Positions 51,346-53,861 of a stretch of DNA of 53,861 nucleotides are shown here, in pieces; within the stretch, counting starts at the first letter, position 1, and every line of letters begins with the position of its first letter. The notes below the pieces were generated by a model. The model was not told where the DNA came from, made no database searches, and worked only from the letters and a program-made list of their open reading frames with translations. Source of the DNA: Streptococcus mitis (GTDB lineage: Bacteria > Bacillota > Bacilli > Lactobacillales > Streptococcaceae). The position numbers and the translations under genes were made by a program. Location of the stretch: the NCBI RefSeq assembly GCF_946190065.1, contig NZ_CAMHZD010000017.1, positions 1 through 53,861 on the forward strand, written 5' to 3'.

Positions 51346-52632
51346 TTATAGTATAGTTTCTACCTGTTTTCGGTAGGCTTTTGGCGATTTTCCGCACAAT
51401 TTTCGGAACACTTTATAGAAATATCCCACGTTACTGTAACCAACAGCATAACAAATATCTTCGATACTGTCACTAGTCGAAAGCAAGAGTTGTTGGGCAG
51501 CCTTAATGCGTTGTTTGTTTAGTAACTCTGCGAAAGTCGAATTGGTTTCTCGCTTAATCAACTGACCTAGATAGACAGGATTGATAAAAAGATCCTTACT
51601 GATATCCTTGAGCGAAAGTTCTTTCTGATAATCACGCCCAATGACTTCCAGTACACTGACCACATTTTCATTCATGCGATATTGCCCAAAAAAGCGGGTC
51701 AGAGTTTCCTTGATATAAGGAACCAATTCATCGAAGGATTGAATAGCATGAATGGTTTTGACAATGTCCGTCATATCATCAGCTTTGAGGTGTTCAAACA
51801 AGTGAAAGACATCCATGACAAACTGGATAAAAAGCTGTTTGGTAATCGGAACACGGGGTGTATTTTCAAGAACCACCTTCTCCAAGAGGTTTAACTCTTC
51901 CACGATTTGATTGAGGTTCCCCTGAATGATAACCCTATAAATCGGTTCGTAATAGGCAAAGAGACTCTGAGACTGTTTTAGATTTACAGAGCCGTAAAAG
52001 AGGGCTTTCTCAGCATTCAGCTTCCAGCGTTCAAAGTGTTCTTGATAAGGAGTCTCAAAAGGGGTAACGACTAAACCATCTAGGGGTTGGTCAGAAATGA
52101 AAATCTGCCAGTCTTGCCCCAAGACATAGTAGGGAATGGTGAAGGAGCCTTGTTTTTCCTTGGATAGGCCTATCCACCAGTTCTCCTTACCTCCTAGATA
52201 ACTAGCAAATCCAGCCTCGTCTAAATCTTGACTAAGGGTCTGACTTTTCTTTCCTCTCTCGCCGAGCTGACCTGCAATCTTCTCCAGCAGATTTCCCAAC
52301 TCTACCTTATCAACAGGCTTGACCAGATAGTCCACCACACTAAGGTTCATAGCTCTTTTTACGTAATCAAACTCCTGATAACCTGAAAGTAGGATATAGG
52401 CAGCATCTGGTAAGATTTCTTTCATTTCCCGAATCATATCAAGCCCTGTTTTGTCGGGCATATTGACATCGGAAATGACCACATCGACAGGATTTTCCTG
52501 AACATATTCTAGGGCTTCATCGGCATGACTGGCTGTTGCGACGACCTCCATATCCCACTTATCAAAGGGAATCAAACGTTTCAGACCTTCTGTCACCATG
52601 TACTCATCATCTACTAATAATACTTTATACAT
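51346..52632 (-). CDS. AraC-type response regulator (TCS07-like)
   Basis: The 428-residue protein has a CheY receiver (about 1-120; phospho-acceptor Asp55, switch lysine in KPVDK near 104), a middle part of about 200 residues without recognisable motif, and a C-terminal AraC double helix-turn-helix (about 325-425, with FAELLNKQRIKAAQQLLL). Such YesN-type regulators control sugar or glycan uptake genes. In pneumococcus this gene is RR07, linked to host N-glycan use. It starts 11 nt after the kinase gene. Confidence 0.92.
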   Translation of the reverse strand: MYKVLLVDDEYMVTEGLKRLIPFDKWDMEVVATASHADEALEYVQENPVDVVISDVNMPDKTGLDMIREMKEILPDAAYILLSGYQEFDYVKRAMNLSVVDYLVKPVDKVELGNLLEKIAGQLGERGKKSQTLSQDLDEAGFASYLGGKENWWIGLSKEKQGSFTIPYYVLGQDWQIFISDQPLDGLVVTPFETPYQEHFERWKLNAEKALFYGSVNLKQSQSLFAYYEPIYRVIIQGNLNQIVEELNLLEKVVLENTPRVPITKQLFIQFVMDVFHLFEHLKADDMTDIVKTIHAIQSFDELVPYIKETLTRFFGQYRMNENVVSVLEVIGRDYQKELSLKDISKDLFINPVYLGQLIKRETNSTFAELLNKQRIKAAQQLLLSTSDSIEDICYAVGYSNVGYFYKVFRKLCGKSPKAYRKQVETIL

Positions 52633-52643
52633 TTTCTCCCTTT

Positions 52644-53785
52644 CTACTCATCTTGAATTGTAATACGATACTGAACACCTGCTTGCTTTGCAGACTCTAC
52701 ACTAATGGCATAGCGGTCTCCAAAATAGAGCACAAAACGCTCATGGACATTGGCAATCCCGATAGACTGCTTTTGATCACTGTAACTGGCTTGGTGTTCA
52801 AAATGTCTCTGATTTAATTTTTCTCGAATATTTGCCAGTTTTTCAACCGACATTCCACGGCCATTATCGACCACCAAAATTTCTACAAAACCATCCTGTT
52901 TAAGAGCCTTGATGCTAATCACATTATCTGTTCGTCTATGGTCAACACCATGCGCGAAATAATTTTCTACCAGCGGTTGCAAGGTAAACTTAGGAATCTT
53001 CATATTTTCTAACCCTGGGTCTATCTTGAAACCATAGGCAATGGACTTGGGATAGCGAACCATGCAGAGATAGCTGTATTTACGGCAAAATTCCAATTCC
53101 TGCTTGAGAAGAGTTTCTCTTTCGTCGGAAATATTGTTACGCAAGAGACTACTGAATTCATAAATGATATCTGCTAACTCATCTTGACTCTGCATAACTG
53201 CATACATGCGCAAAAATTCCAGCGTATTATACATAAAATGAGGATTGATTTGCGCCTGTAAGGCTCGCATATTGGCATCTTTTTGACTAAGCTCCAACTG
53301 ATAAATATCATGGATATTCTTTTCCAAGCGATCCAACATATCATTGGTGGTCTCTGCGATTAAGAGCAATTCCTGATCCTTTTCAAGCGTGTCAATGCGA
53401 AGACCTTCTTGTCCTTGGGCAATAGTCTGAATGGAATCCACCAAATCCACTACCTGCTTTTGGTAATTAGCAAAGGTCTTCCTCAAAGTCAGATAGAGAA
53501 TAACAATAAAGAGAAGGCTTAAGCCCACAATCAAAGCAGAGCTGGTCACTGTTCCTTGTAAAACAAAGTTCTTAGGAACTGCCACCTGAACCTGATAGCC
53601 ATGAGAGGTCACACTAACAAACCAGTTTTCATGCTCCCTATTGACTCTCTCACCAATATGAAAAATCTCCGTATCAAAAGGCGATGTCACAGTAACAGCC
53701 ATCGGGATATGACCTCGGGTATTATCCACAGCATGGTATAAGATTTCTGGATCCAAGGAAATATAAACAACCCCTATAGATTGAT
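52644..53785 (-). pseudogene. Sensor histidine kinase cut by an IS element (TCS07-like)
   Basis: The remaining part encodes the end of an extracellular sensor domain (1-80), a membrane segment (about 84-104), a HAMP-like linker, the phospho-acceptor His186 in INPHFMYN and an ATP-binding domain with DNGRGM. The full-length protein is about 560 residues, so the first part lies beyond the IS. The YesM-type kinase cannot sense normally. A truncated kinase could still be made from a GTG just inside the IS end. Confidence 0.88.
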
Positions 53786-53861
53786 TGAACTGCACCCCAA
53801 AAGTTAGACAGAAAAAATCTAACTTTTGGGGTGTTTTATTATGAAATTAACTTATGAAGAT
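53786..53861 (+). mobile_element. Left end of an IS3-family (IS861-like) element
   Basis: The terminal sequence TGAACTGCACCCCAAAAG is followed by a perfect 15-bp hairpin (53794-53808 with 53818-53832) and an OrfA start, MKLTYED, at 53841. OrfA proteins of the IS861 type begin in this way. The element runs off the window, so length and integrity are not known. Confidence 0.82.
53841..53861 (+). CDS. Start of IS transposase OrfA (partial)
   Basis: Seven codons, MKLTYED, are seen. The likely ribosome site (GGGGTG) lies in the 3' arm of the terminal hairpin, so translation from read-through RNA should be hidden, a common IS safeguard. Confidence 0.75.

Noticed and set aside
1-53861. CRISPR arrays, tRNA and rRNA genes, phage integrase or attachment sites.
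   Set aside because: No regularly spaced direct repeats, no cloverleaf sequences or rRNA segments, and no integrase or phage genes were seen.

Overview
The window is chromosomal DNA of a low-GC Gram-positive coccus, almost certainly a mitis-group Streptococcus close to S. pneumoniae/S. mitis. The S10/spc/alpha ribosomal operon, mutL-ruvA-tag, nrdD-nrdG, folC, spx, a cin-box (late competence), CiaR-type promoters with csRNA genes and BOX repeats all have the form expected of pneumococcal relatives. From memory of the TIGR4 order (not checkable here), the gene order matches the SP_0155-SP_0256 stretch in reverse orientation. It appears to lack the iron-ABC/PTS/glycerol block between leuS and the phosphoglycerate mutase, and the riboflavin genes between mutL and ruvA. 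A marR-hydrolase pair has been added next to leuS. This fits S. mitis or an unusual pneumococcus.

Layout. 1-8.8 kb: a gene start at the left edge, a small RNA, two acetyltransferases, an AT-rich marR-hydrolase cassette with two identical operators, leuS, a phosphoglycerate-mutase-like gene, a second small RNA, and the DUF711/ACT pair. 8.8-23.7 kb: the complete S10-spc-alpha ribosomal operon read leftwards from rpsJ to rplQ, with secY, adk, infA and rpoA, a strong promoter and structured leader at rpsJ, an internal promoter before infA, and an L17 downstream element at the end. 23.8-27.4 kb: the anaerobic ribonucleotide reductase operon. 27.4-29.2 kb: a late-competence unit, consisting of a cin-box, a 48-codon gene and a polytopic membrane protein. 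29.2-34.8 kb: cardiolipin synthase, a lipoprotein, folC, the ireB-ruvX-DUF1292 operon and a second lipoprotein. 34.8-42.3 kb: spx, a Mg2+ P-type ATPase with a long leader, an Xaa-Pro peptidase and uvrA. 42.4-45.7 kb, rightward: corA, a DUF1129 gene, an S66 peptidase and a SemiSWEET. 45.7-48.8 kb: tag-ruvA-mutL. 49-49.9 kb: a LytTR/DUF3021 pair. 50-53.9 kb: a nested repeat, nrdI, a membrane protein and a two-component system whose kinase gene is cut by an IS3-family element at the right edge.

How it works together. Most of the window is translation and genome maintenance, with small regulatory modules between. The two CiaR-driven csRNAs carry exposed anti-Shine-Dalgarno loops. The mgtA leader combines a Mg2+ M-box, a terminator hairpin, an acidic/proline-rich 23-codon leader ORF and two mutually exclusive hairpins in front of the ATPase start; this is the most interesting system in the window. 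Two structured elements with compensatory base differences sit either side of rpsH inside the spc operon. A LytTR regulator has a 21-bp-phased direct repeat placed as an activator site in its own promoter.

All coordinates and starts are read directly from the sequence. Family names come from motif recognition. No database search was possible.
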